From: Pleurodeles waltl
Taxonomy: Eukaryota > Chordata > Amphibia > Caudata > Salamandridae
Length of the DNA: 64,000 bases
Assembly (NCBI RefSeq): GCF_031143425.1
Contig: NC_090449.1
Coordinates: 759,412,235 to 759,476,234, forward strand
Reading direction: 5' to 3'
The position numbers and the translations under genes were made by a program. Shown piece after piece: positions 44,970-56,635 of the stretch (the stretch's first letter is position 1; each line of letters opens with the position of its first letter). Below the pieces are notes generated by a model. The model did no database searches, was not told the origin of the DNA, and saw only the letters and a program-made list of their open reading frames with translations.

Positions 44970-45240
44970 TGGATTAACGTACAGTAATTAAAATTGCAAT
45001 GCGTTAGAAAAACCATAGAAATTCACTAAAAAAAATAGGTTACATGGACGTTATAGTTATAATGCTCGCCTTTCGCCATGTACTGCTAATTACCCCACAT
45101 ATTACAGCACTCATGACATCTTTAATAAAATCATTGATAATATCATTGTAATATTTTCAGTTTTGATGAGAAAACTCAAAAGGAAATTCTATTTCCTAAC
45201 TATAACGTCCCTGTAACCTTTGGTTTCAGTGAGAAAATAT
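44970..45240. repeat. GTTACAGGGACG-type inverted repeat, copy 3
   Basis: The arms 45037-45059 and 45197-45219 are complementary over 23 bp with one mismatch (AGGTTACATGGACGTTATAG against its complement). They enclose about 137 bp that resemble 32690-32790 (CTGCTAATTACCC, ATTA(A/C)A(A/G)CACTCAT). This suggests the family is a small foldback or TIR element. Confidence 0.6.
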
Positions 45241-45324
45241 ATATATATATATTTCCATAAGATTTCATGCTATAGAACGCCCAGCCTCTTGGGTCGGGGC
45301 TCGTCAACAGGCGTCACAGTAACC

Positions 45325-45707
45325 ATATCCAAAAGCACACTCTCCTGTATCCAGGCAAGAAACGAGCCCACCATCCGGTAAGACTGTCAACACAATCCAT
45401 TGTCAAGCAGACAGACGAGTTTCACTCCCTCCTGGTCTTAATCATATGCCAATAGACGATAAACAGGTGCTCCTTTTTAATGTAAAATTCATAAACATTG
45501 AGAAAGGACTTCAGTTGGATTAATCAGCAATAATAAATTCTAAAACATGTTTGGTAATCAGTGACTAATCATCATCTTATTATATAAATCAATGTAAAAA
45601 TTTTTTGCACCATTTGCTGCTATATATATTCAATTGTGTTAAAAAAATACCGGATGGTGGACTCGTTTCTTGCCTACAGGGATACAGAAGAGTGTGCTTT
45701 TGGATAT
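45325..45707. repeat. Inverted repeat of about 56 bp, possible foldback element
   Basis: The left arm 45325-45380 and right arm 45648-45707 are reverse complements apart from a four-base insertion and a few mismatches. Both contain CCAAAAGCACACTCT, GGCAAGAAACGAG and CCACCATCCGGTA in complementary order. The 267-bp centre has no frame. Confidence 0.75.
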
Positions 45708-45757
45708 ATATATACATATATATAGATAGAGATATACATACATATATATAGATAGAG

Positions 45758-45810
<53 letters not shown>

Positions 45811-45860
45811 TATAGATATATATAGATATATGTATATATATATATATATATGCATATATA
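45706..45860. repeat. Compound (ATAT/AGATAT) microsatellite
   Basis: TATATA with GATAGA and CATA interruptions over about 150 bp. It starts inside the right arm of the inverted repeat. Frames rich in IYIYIY are artefacts. Confidence 0.9.
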
Positions 45861-47040
45861 TTCAAATGGTTGGCAGCACTATTTTGAAAGAGGAAAGGTC
45901 ACAAAGTAGTAGTTTGTTTTTTATCTCATTGATATAATAATAACAAAGGGGTAATCAGGAAAAAAGAAAAGGTTAAGCAGAAATATCTACAGAAGAAATT
46001 CCATACAGATATTATCATAAATATTGATAAATTAGATCTCAGGATCATGTCCTAGTGAGAAATGAATATATATTTTCTTGCATGCTTAGAAACTTATAGA
46101 CCAACACCATTCCACCAGAACAGTCTCACACATGTTTATAAAAAAGTGGATACATATTACTTGGAATAGAGGAGTTATTCAGTAAGCTTCTATAAAGACA
46201 AGGGTAGGGTGTACCAACCGCCTCTCACACAAGAATCTCTTCCTCATCTCCTGCAGAAAAAAGGTTAAAAACATGTTGAAATCATGCCAATATGGAAACA
46301 CAACAGTCAGAGCGCACAACATCAGAGTATATGCAACAAATGGTCCCATTTTGGTTAGCAGGAATGAATCTCTGACTGGCTGTTCACAAACACTGCAAGG
46401 ATCTCCTTGGGCTAGCATCTCCACCTTTTAACCCAACACATCCCAAGAACTGATTTAGTGATAGGTTGGTGCGGTTTAATTCTTCTCATCTGGTATCCAC
46501 CAGTTTCTTTGTGTAGGCAGTGGTATAACCAAAATTAACTTATAAAGCTCTATGTGGGCTATTGTAACTGGTATCTAGTGAGTCTACTGCTACCACCAAT
46601 CATTAGCCAAGGATCTGGGCTTCTTGTACACACAGGGGTAACTGAGATTCAGCAATGATGGTTGAGTACATTGTCCACTGCTAGCCTGAGCCCTGACATA
46701 CTATAGACACTGATAACTGACCACCAAGCATACTTCTTTGCCACTTGAGTCTCAGCGTAGTGACACCAGCAGGTCAAGGCTTACTCAAGGAGGTGCAATG
46801 GGGTTAGATGGAGTCCTGCACCATTATGCAAAGTCCAGCAAATGCTTGTACTTGATAAGAAAAAAATATTTTATGTCATTAATGAATTCTTAACTAAGAT
46901 ACGGAGCATATGCTATTAATAGGACTGAAGGAGCTATGCTGTACACGGGAAATCTAGGGCTGCTCACAGTATTCAAGATTAGCAGCATTCTCAAATTTGG
47001 GCGACTCAATTTTCATGCTGCTCGATGGTCCATAGATGTA
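45861..47040. other. No gene seen
   Basis: Ordinary A/T-rich sequence. A minus-strand frame at 46179-46424 follows no recognisable domain; a CTTTTTTCTGCAG-like acceptor sits inside it near 46255, which I regard as chance. Confidence 0.4.
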
Positions 47041-47659
47041 GGCCCAGATTTATCATGCAGCAGCACAATGGAGCACAGCAAGAAAAAGCTTCTGCGCTGT
47101 GCTGCTTTGTGTGAAATGGAGAGAACAGAATAGTACCATATCTACAAAGATGCGGCTCGCTCCCTGCACTTTAGTCAGCCATGCGCCAACGCTGACACCC
47201 TTCCACCACAGTGGAAGAGCATCTGCATTATCTAAGCCAGAGGTTTTGTATTGAATGTCCAGTACAAAATCTATGCTTTATGGTGTTTCCCATTTTGTAT
47301 GTGTGCTGTACATTGCAGCACATATGCAAATTGGGAAAGCAAGGAGAAATATAAACATTTCTTCGCATTACACCCGCCTCGAGGACTGCTAGGACTTTGG
47401 TGCAAATCCCTGTACACGATTCTTTGTAGCTAGGGATTTATGTCTAAACCAGCAGGTGCTTGCACTGGAACACCCATGCACTATCCATAGAATGCTCTCT
47501 TGACGCAAAAGTATTACACAACTTTGTTTTACCTTGCTTTACTATTAAACGCAAATCCTGAGTTGCATTGGATAGTAAATCCCACCTGAATACTTTGCAT
47601 CTGGGTTGAGTTAGGTAAAGTAATGCATACCCGATAAAATGTGTTTGTAATTATTGGCC
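47041..47659. mobile_element. Harbinger-like MITE
   Basis: Begins GGCCCAGATTTATC and ends ATTATTGGCC, flanked by GTA and TTA. The left end is like that of the MITE at 60685 (GGGCCAGATTTAC). Hairpins include CAGCAGCACA...TGTGCTGCT near 47059-47106 and CCCATTTTGTATGTGTGCTG...CAGCACATATGCAAATTGGG near 47289-47335, the latter related to the perfect hairpin at 61025-61067. No ORF. Confidence 0.5.
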
Positions 47660-50600
47660 TTAGTCTGTTAAGTTCTCCACCACATAAAACGGTACGTGTT
47701 GGGAGGGAGCCAGGGATAGCTGCTGTCCAAAAATAAGGATACCAGAATTAAGGCTGCCATTGATGGATAGCTTGTGGTTTGCACTGACCCGGTGTCCGGA
47801 ACAGGTTAAGCCTTCTAGATGGTCTTAGTTCAAACAGGTCTGTTGTGGAGGTGCATTTGAGGCTCAAGGCAAATCCTCTTCATCCCACTGTCCACTCTCA
47901 TGAGTTTGAAGGGGAATAATGCCTGATCTATAGCCTGCACTCTAGCGCTCAAAAGAAGTGTATTAAAATTGAGATTTTTAAGGCACTCTAGAGAGCAGCT
48001 TCAGTCATTCAGTTGCTTTGGCCACCTTGGGCAGTGCCACACACTTCATTTATTTTTAGTAGTGCTGAAAGAAATTGGATTATTAATTGAGAGGAGTGAG
48101 AGTCCAACTCAAATGATAATCACAATTCTTGTCAGAGTGAATCACAAAAGTCGCTAAATAAACCTGAGCTCGGCCTTCTGGCACGTCTGGCACTGAGCAG
48201 ACAGGTTTAACTTTAAAAGCTCTGAACTAGAAAAGTTCAGATTTCACGTTCAAGAAGTCCTCAACATCTATCGGCTCTCCTTTGATGTCAGCAACTGTGG
48301 AGAGTTTTATAGATTCTGAAATTGAGAGGTTCTGCTAAACAGGATTTGCTGCTCTGGAGAAAGACATAGGGGGAGCTACGGTGAACTCAGGCCCAGCAGT
48401 GAAACAATTTTGTCAGACCTGCTTGACAGGTTGGTCCCGGACATTTGATGGTTCTCAAGGCATACCGTTGGCAAAAGGATTCTAAGGCCCTGTTTTTAGA
48501 TTTGGGGAGGAAAAGGATTCTTTGACCTTACCCAAGGATCCAGGACCTTGGGGACAACACTCCAGTGGTCACAACTCACTCAAACAGAGGCCAACAGCAG
48601 GGTCCCATGCAGATCCATTTGTATTTAGTCAGCTAGGAATGAAGGAATAAGACCTCCTGGAGCTTGTTGTGTTTCTATGTATGAAACAGGAAGTCAGCCT
48701 CATGACCCTTGGAGTCACCCCCAAGGTCCTGGGTATAAGCAAAGCAGGCCAAGGCTTTTTATGTCTTCAGACAGAAGGGCAGTTTTCTTCTGAATATTCC
48801 TCAGGTCCAGCTGTGATCTAAGGAGAGTACTGTTGGTGCCCCCATTTCTTCCTGGCACCAGCCAGTTGATGTGGGCATCTCCTGGCTTCTCCCTAACCAA
48901 TGGAGTAAAAGTTCCCAGAGGTGACCATTCCTACTTATGAAGCACTTCCTGTGGGTTTTACTGTAAACTATCCCAAAGTGCCACTGTCTCCCTAATTCCA
49001 ACATGGCAGAATGTTTCTTCCCCGTCAGAGCTCCTTCTGACCACTTAGAGGTGTAGCTAAGGAAATGTTTCACCCCTCCTCTCTGGGCATATTAAACACG
49101 TTCTGGGCAGCTCAACATCTGCCTGTGAAAGGGTAGGCCTCCTTTGAAGTTAATAAAGTACCTGGGCAAGGCCACAATGCCATCCTGTCAATGTATGGAC
49201 AACACCTACTCATACCCAAGACACCTTGTCCATGTCCTGGAAGGCATTCTCACCTTTCTACACTGGAGCCATCAGCTGGCAGGTGACAGCCTTAGAGGCG
49301 TTGGGTATGGAAAGGTAAATCTTTTTAAAGTATTTTTCCCTTTATTGTTATATGTAATTTAATATTACCATTATATTGAATTTTTCCTTACTAGTAAAAA
49401 TGTATCTTTGAAATACTTCTCTAGCTGTTAATACCTTGATATTAGTAAAACGTATAAGTGTAATGCGGTCTCACTCTCCCCAGTGCACGTCGAAGGTCAA
49501 TGCTATCCAAAATGGATGACACTGAACACACATCACTTCAATTCTTGTGTAAAACAATAACTGAACTACAGTGCCTCTTGCTGTAAAAGGCACACGATGC
49601 TCCTTCTAGATCAAAGCCATGAGCTGGTTTTCGTTCTACACAGGAGAGATTTGCATTTCAGTGACTTAGGGTAGGGGTGCATGCTAGCAACATCTTGCAG
49701 GGGCATTCTGATACTAAGAACAGCTGGTAAGCCAATACATACAACACAGTATCAATGAAGTTACTTGTACAATGGAATTATTCCTATAATGTTTGCAACG
49801 TATATGGGTTTGCATACCTTTACTGTACACAGTCCCACTGATCACACAACATCTAAACCAGGCTAAAACCAAAGATTAGAAGCAACTGAGTGACCAAATA
49901 TGAGGGGTGGTGCTTCCAAAAAGGTTTATGAAAAGGCACCAGATTAGCATGAGTTCTAGGCCAATAGAGTTTCTTTTTTGTCGTGTTGGAAAGAAAGTAG
50001 CTGCTTCTATTACTATTCATTTATGCTCTCATATTTTGATGGTTTTAATCTTAGCATGATCTGTACTCAATGTATGCCCTGAACATATCAATTAGATACT
50101 GAACTTTGAAGTGTTTAGTTGTACCTACATTCACTTGTGATGCCGATTGTCCTGAAAATATTGAATATATATATCATTTCCCTCTGCATTTCCATCTATT
50201 TTTATCTGCCTTGAAGAAACAGACTTTGCCTTTGAATCAGATTTTGGCTGTTTGCTATAAGTTTGTATCGTTCTATTTGATCCTTGTATTTTTAATTTGT
50301 GGACCCATCTAGCATTCCACTGTGGAGTTTGTGTCATACATATATGATATCCTTGGTGGGTTCCTATTTGTTTGCATTTGCTATATACATTTAATAAATG
50401 GAGCAGTTAATACAATTGAAAATCATCTCAAAATTGAAGTCCAAATTATTTTAGTGCGTACAAGTGCCTCCATTTTTTTACTTGTGTATACTTACTTTCA
50501 CAATATTATGGATGTGATATTTTTGGAGCACAGTATTTTGTGCTTGTTATTCCAACACACAGCAATTTTAAAAGCTGCAAACCGATCTTAAAAAAGGAAA

Positions 50601-51700
50601 GTTAATTTACGGATTTGCCACATAGCCTGTTCTAGTTAATTGTTTTTGGAGATGTAATTCCCAGTATGTAGCACTCTCAAAAAGCAGGACAGAGAAACTC
50701 TACTGTGACTCTTGAGTACATACCAGTGAGAAACAATGACTGGTCAAAAAAAGAGTAAATATGACTGAAACCACTCATTACATATATTGTATCTCTAATT
50801 AACACCTAGATTAGCCCTTAATGTGTAATGAGTACCTATAAACACCTGCTTTACAACACATAAATAAATTGAAAACCATAAAAATCAGTGTTTTATTTTC
50901 AAGATTTCTCAAACTAAAATACTGTAAAAAACACACTGTGTTTTTGCAAATTAACTTTGTGAAATACGACAGCAGAAAAGAATAAGCATATATAAAATTA
51001 AGTACCCATTCAGCAAAATAGTCATACAAAGGAGCAATAGGATAGCACCACTCATTTATTTTGTACCCTTCCCAAAAAACTCATATTTTGAAAATTATCT
51101 CAATTATTCAAGGAAAATTCTGTGCAACTGGGTTAATAAACTTATGCGGCTGCAGATTTACAACTTGCTAGCATTCAAAAAAATTGTAAAGCTGTTATAG
51201 CCTCAGATTTTGAGGCCTGCTTCTAGAACACGTAAGGAATTCCTGTTTTTTAGCAAATGTTTAAGAATTAATTTTTACATGCATAATAGTAACTGTTGTA
51301 CAACAGTATTGCTTTATAGTTCTTTCGTTTGACAGCACAACCGTCAAATAGACATTGTTTACAATGTACTTAAAGTTTGTTTTGAGTCCGTCCCTTTTAA
51401 TTACTGGCTTTACTTGCTTAGCAGCTTTCAACCATTGACCCACAACTTTGTCATTCTTTTCTTGGCTCAGCCCAGTGGAGTATTCAGCTGTCACCAAAAA
51501 CTGTTGGCTCTTTCTGTGTATCCTTTCGCCTCGACCTGAGTGCACTTTACAACTCTATTCCCCTCTGTCCTATCCTGCTGGTTTGAGTATGCTTATGCTA
51601 CATGATTTAACACAGTAAACCCAGAACTGTTGGCTTTGTCAATGATAATTTCTTTATTTTGTCCACAAGAAAAATATTCCCCGCTGGAGAACTCCCTTCT
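47660..51700. other. 4 kb without a recognisable gene or repeat
   Basis: Composition is even, and no frame exceeds 100 codons or shows a domain. Short frames at 48715-49073 (-), 50106-50591 (+) and 51261-51545 (-) look like chance. This is the quietest part of the window and the most likely to be unique host sequence, perhaps an intron. Confidence 0.4.
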
Positions 51701-52359
51701 ATTACACCCAGCTTATTTTGGGATTCTTCACCTCCACACTCTGTAAAGTGATTTTCTGGGATAATATTTATGGTGGGAGGGTTCAGAGAAGAGTCAGAGA
51801 ACACCTACAAATTCTAGTTTGTGGACGTTACCAAACTTCTCCATGCCCCTTTAATAGGATTTACTCACACTCTATATTACGCCATTACAAGATAACATTG
51901 TCTATGAACCGAGCCTCCTCTTTTTACATCCAAGATTATGAAGATGAAGGTAATATAGAAGGAGATGGCTCAGTTTTAAGCATGTTCCCAAATGCAGCTA
52001 ACTACGACTAGGGCTGACGTGGCACTGAAAACCGAAATCTTCTTAATGACTGCAGATTAGATAGCTAATAAACAGATATTCTGATATTCAGTACATTTTT
52101 CTGATGCCTAATAAATTTGAATATACAAAACTTTTGATTTAATGTTATTATTCAGTGGGTGAAAATCATTGTGTTAGAATCAACATTAACTAAGTAAAAA
52201 AAAGAGACTCGCTCATTAAGGTTGTAGTTGATTGATTTACGGTTGCTCAAATGAAGAAGTTACTATGACCTGAAAGTAAATCAAAAGAAAACCACTGTAT
52301 TACTGAAATACACCAGGGCATGTTTCTATATATTAATAACATGTTACGTTTAATTTCAG

Positions 52360-52482
52360 GCCCCAGTTCAAGCAGACCAGGTCCAAAACTGCCAAGACGA
52401 AGAGAGTAGGGATGATGTGAAACATTCATGTTTCTCACAGCTATTTAGATTTTTCAGACGATGCAGCTGCAGAAAAAAATGA
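52360..52482 (+). other. Weak candidate terminal exon of a host gene
   Basis: A splice-acceptor-like TTTAATTTCAG ends at 52359. From 52360 a 40-codon frame runs to TGA (52480-52482), with an acidic middle (QDEESRDD) and a basic cysteine-rich end (FFRRCSCRKK) of a kind found in lipidated tails. AATAAA lies at 52541-52546, with GT-rich sequence after it. A possible upstream piece, with donor-like GAAG/GTAATA at about 51944, would read DYEDEG before it, but phase and order are uncertain. I do not recognise the protein. Acceptor, stop and AATAAA can all occur by chance in A/T-rich DNA. Confidence 0.2.
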
Positions 52483-52559
52483 ACGAAAGGGCCTGAAAAC
52501 CAAAAGACTGCTGTCACTATCGTATTTAATTCAAAACAGAAATAAAATTAATAATTATT

Positions 52560-54869
52560 GTCAGTTGTATCTATTTTTGTGACAATGTTTCCTTCAAGAA
52601 GAAAGAATATGCTGCACACTTCCCTGTGAACCAGGGTTGGGTATCTGGCCCAGATGTGTTCACTCCGTTTTTCAATGAGCTTGGCCCATGGGTGCAAAAA
52701 GCAGTTGTGGATAATAATAATACCACTTTACAGAATGTTTCTTCTGCCATGCTGCTATTTGCTAATTTGCAAATGCCCTGAGCGTGTCCAAATTCAAACC
52801 TGACTGCATTACAGGAGTCTGTAAAGTAAAGAAGCTGCTGATCAGTCTGGCAAGGTCAAAGGTATCAAGAGTTTGTAAAGAGGTGCATAGTGAACAATAA
52901 TCATTTAGTTATGGTATATGGTGGAATAAGTCCAATGTTTTGATTACTTACAGGTGAAATTTGCAGCAAATGTGAAAGGAGTCAGCATAAAATAAATTGA
53001 TATTTTCTTAACTATTAATTTATTTGATGTGGTTTTGTAATGCCCATAATTACTTGCTATAAAAATGTATGATTTTTCAATTATTAATTATTTTTCAACC
53101 AATCAAGTTAAATTAGCTTATAATCCATATCCAAATGAGAAAGTTAAACTATTCATTAAAAACAAAGTTACAGGTAGAATTTTTTTTTAAAAGAAACATA
53201 ACCAACATCACAAATGATCTAGCTGTTACCCAATGAGCCATGCAATGAACAAATAGTAAGATATAGGTAAAACCATTTATCAGAAACCTGGATAACTTAA
53301 CTGTATGGGGTGTTCATTTTATTTTACTTTCCCTGTATTGTTACTTTATCAGTGGTGCTGGATAGTAAAACAAACAAAAAAAACTAAAAATCTAACTTCC
53401 CAGTTTAAATAGGGTAGACGGTTGGTTGGCTCACCTACGAAGGCTCATACTCCTTTGGGCAGACAGAAGAACATTTACACCAATGGACTAAATTCACTCT
53501 ATAGGTGTAAACCTGGAGGTCTGCCCAACTCAGAAATTGGGCGGGCAGACCAATTGTGTCCAAAGTCTATCAAGAATGGGGATACCTATGTCTTTTCTTT
53601 CTCTTTTGTTTGTACTAAGATGGACCTCAAATGCTCTTTAGAAATTGTCTAAGCCCCCTCTTTGTATAGAAATCTCTATCAGGGCCCTGTAATCCTGGGA
53701 CCCATATTTAGATAAGGCATAATCTCAGGACAAGGATACCCCTACTACTTATCAATATTTATAAGATTGTAATCATTCCACATATGGAGCAACAGCTTGT
53801 TTTCTGAGTTGGTGCCTTATGGTACATAGGTTCAACTATTGTTGGAGCCCAGTATCCAACAATAGTTGAAGAGTGTTTTATCCATTGTCTGCAAATGTGT
53901 TGCCTAGCCTTTAATATACTCTAAAATAGCAGCTTCTTCTTAATACTTCACACACATATATGTGGATGTACTTAACTCTACTGTCGTACAGAGAATACTA
54001 ATGTTACTGATATGTACAGCTTTCCAGAATGCGAGCAGGGCTGGATGTTGCAAAAATGTACAAAAATCATTAACATCTGTTCTATCATGCTTTATGCATG
54101 GTATTCCTCAATTCTCTGTGATGATCCAAAACTTCTCAGGAGTCCCATACAGTCTGTGGCCATAAAAAGTCCTCCCTAAGAAGCAATGCTTTCACAACTT
54201 TGTATAGAAGAAATGTATTTTACAGATATCTTGGATCTTTGACACTTGGAAGCATCCATCTGAGACATTCTCAGGTTACTTCAGATACTGATCAGCAATA
54301 TTATGTTGCAAACTGCTCCAATTTGCCATCTATCTTGCTGGATTGCTAAATATAAGTAAACAGTTGCCTTTGTAGGGCTCCACTACACATATAGCAGGCC
54401 AAGTTGGCTACTGAATGTATGTAATTGTTGATAAACACTTCTTTTTCAACTCAATACATACATAGGGCATGACTTGCCAGCCTCAAGAAAGTCCCCCCAA
54501 TTCAATTAGCCTGCTTTCTGGATTAATATGCTTGGGACATCATGCAAATATCCAGAGTTTCAGAAGCAACCATATAAAGGTCCAGTCAGCTGTAGCAGAT
54601 ATCTGCATATATCATTCCTTAAAAAACCCAAGTGCAGCAGTACAGGTTGCATGCTGAAAATATTTACATTTTGGAAAATCCATTTCTATTTTACAAGCCC
54701 TTGTATTCCAAGAATGTAATCTGAAACCTTACAGCAACTCTTTACAATCTAGGGACCCTGCTGTCACTATTAGAATGCTAAGTGCATCACAAAAATACTC
54801 TGAAGTTCGAGAAGACAAAGGACAAGCTAGCTTTGAAGGGTATCAGCATATTACACTCCTTAATAACAA
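52560..54869. other. No gene seen; one foldback remnant
   Basis: A/T-rich and mostly featureless. Near 53462-53550 there are two short stem-loops (TTTACACC...GGTGTAAA and GTCTGCCC...GGGCAGAC) of the kind seen in the MITEs elsewhere, probably a fragment of one. Confidence 0.4.
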
Positions 54870-55790
54870 TTACATGTGTTTTTCAGTCATAATAGTAGAC
54901 TCCTAATCCATGAAAACCAAAAAGGTTTTATTCCTTTAAAAGGCATAGGTACCTTACTCATTGATTAATGGGTACTATGGATATAATTGTGTTTTTTTAA
55001 GTCCTTTTGCATGTACATACAGTAGATATGATTGAAGCATTTGATGGTGTCAATTAACAATTTGTTTTGTGGAGTGCCCTTAAATGTCTTGTGATTAACA
55101 AACAAATTATAGTGTATAGAATGGCACTCTATCAGATTTTTATTTCTAGTATTTGTATCTAAGGGCACCTGGCAGAAGAACGTTATGCAGCTGAGAGAGC
55201 AAAATAGGGTGTACAATGTCACCAGATTTATTCAATATATATATATATTGAGCCATTTTATAAACTAAGATTAGACTCTGGAGGTATCCCTTTCAGGAAC
55301 CTGCACTGTGAATACTAAAGGTAGTCGTATTTGCTGATGATTTGGAGCCATGAACTTCTGATTCTACTCAAACTATCTGTCAGGTATTTAAGATTACAGA
55401 TGAGTTTGGTCAGATGTGTTATTTGGTGAATAAAATCTAATCAGATTTAGTGAGACATTTAGGGTGCAAAAAATCTAGACATTGAGTTTATAGTGCCTGC
55501 AACAGTTATTACTCAATTATTTGATTCAGATTTCAGTAGATCAGTTAGCATAAACAAATTACAGTAGATTGCTGCACAGACCCTCATAAAGTGGTCAGAG
55601 CTCACATAAACATTCTTTTGTATTACCAACATGCACTACTTTTAATAGCAAATGTTCTTGTTTGCTTATTATGGCTCATTTGCCAAACAAACCTTGCCCA
55701 CAGTTGCACTTTACTAGCACCTTCACGTAAGTTATCCAATACAATGTGAGTGTGGTTTACTCATTAGTTGAAATGTATTATGTACAATCC
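54870..55790 (+). pseudogene. Ancient L1-like reverse transcriptase remnant
   Basis: Scattered over shifting frames, but in the correct order, are motifs of L1-type ORF2. IHENQKGFIP comes near 54908-54937, DMIEAFDGVN near 55027-55056, RMALYQ near 55119-55136, and a GVQC-(H/S)P-DLF-like passage leading to YIEPF near 55205-55250. VVVFADDLE, the catalytic FADD, follows at about 55321-55347, then DEFGQM...YLVNKI near 55400-55430. Stops and indels are everywhere, so this is far older than the L1 at 17052-28738 and is on the opposite strand. No ends or duplications are visible; it stops where the Harbinger-type MITE begins at 55799. Confidence 0.6.
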
Positions 55791-55798
55791 TACATTGA

Positions 55799-56635
55799 GG
55801 CCCTTATTACGACTTTGGCGGTCTTTTGAAAAGACAGCCAAAGTCTCTGGAGCCCAAAGACAACCAGTGTTGGACTCACCCAAGGATTTCCGACCAGTTA
55901 AGGACAGAAATCTGACACTGTTGGCCTGACCGACACGGGTGTGAGGCAGTTCCACCACCAGCACCGCCACGCCAAAAGGACACCGCCTGCCGAGACGTAA
56001 TATGGCACAGCAGTGCTGCACTGGCAGTGGAAACTTCAACACTCATCCCCTCCCGGATGACTGCCTCGCCCAGACATGTAGGTGGACCGTCTGAAAGGGA
56101 GGGCAGGGTGTGTGTTGTGTTCATGTGTGTGTGTATGTGTAGCGGTATCGGTGTGCGCAAGTGTGTGTGTATGTATATGTGTGTGGAGGGTGTGTGCGTC
56201 TGAATGGAAGCAGAGGGGAGGGGGATGTGGGGATGCGAGTGAGTGGGTATGTGTATTGGGATGCATGCGAGTAGGATTGTTTGTATGGGTGCATGCAAGC
56301 AAGTGGGGGTGTATGTCAGGGAGTGTGTTGATGAGTGGGGGGAGGGTGCACGAAGGTGTGCAGATGAGTGGGGGTGCATGTATGAAGATGTGCGGATGAG
56401 TGGGGGATGCGTGTGCCGGTTATAGAAATCTCCATTTGTCACCGTCAGGGTTTTATGGCAGTGCGACCGCCACGAAAAGCCTGGCATGTGCCTACTTGTA
56501 ATTCCGCCGGCGAACTTACAGCTGCCACTAGGGCAGAGGTGCTCACCTCCGGCCCAGTGGTCTGACCGCCCTGGCGGTATCAGCAGCGTTGTGGTGGTTT
56601 GGATTCGCCCTAACAGCTGCAGTCATTTTGAGGCC
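55799..56635. mobile_element. Harbinger-type MITE with an internal GT-rich array
   Basis: The left end GGCCCTTATTACGAC and the right end, read on the minus strand, GGCCTCAAAATGAC match the ends of the Harbinger element at 4452 (GGCCCTCATTATGAC). Both inner flanks carry GGCGGT/ACCGCC words (GACTTTGGCGGTC; ACCGCCCTGGCGGTATC). The middle is taken up by the array 56098-56415. No transposase remains. Confidence 0.6.
56098..56415. repeat. GTGTGTATG-type minisatellite inside the MITE
   Basis: Degenerate G/T-rich short units (GTGTGTGT, then GGGTGCATG(C/T)-GAGTGGGGG-type units of about 27 bp). Composition resembles the minisatellite at 2790-4295, which also lies beside Harbinger sequence. Confidence 0.8.

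Noticed and set aside
45589..45865. Frames made of IYIYIY
   Set aside because: Translation of the AT microsatellite.
46179..46424. Minus-strand frame with an internal acceptor-like CTTTTTTCTGCAG as a possible exon
   Set aside because: No domain, no donor or polyadenylation context, and pyrimidine runs are frequent here.
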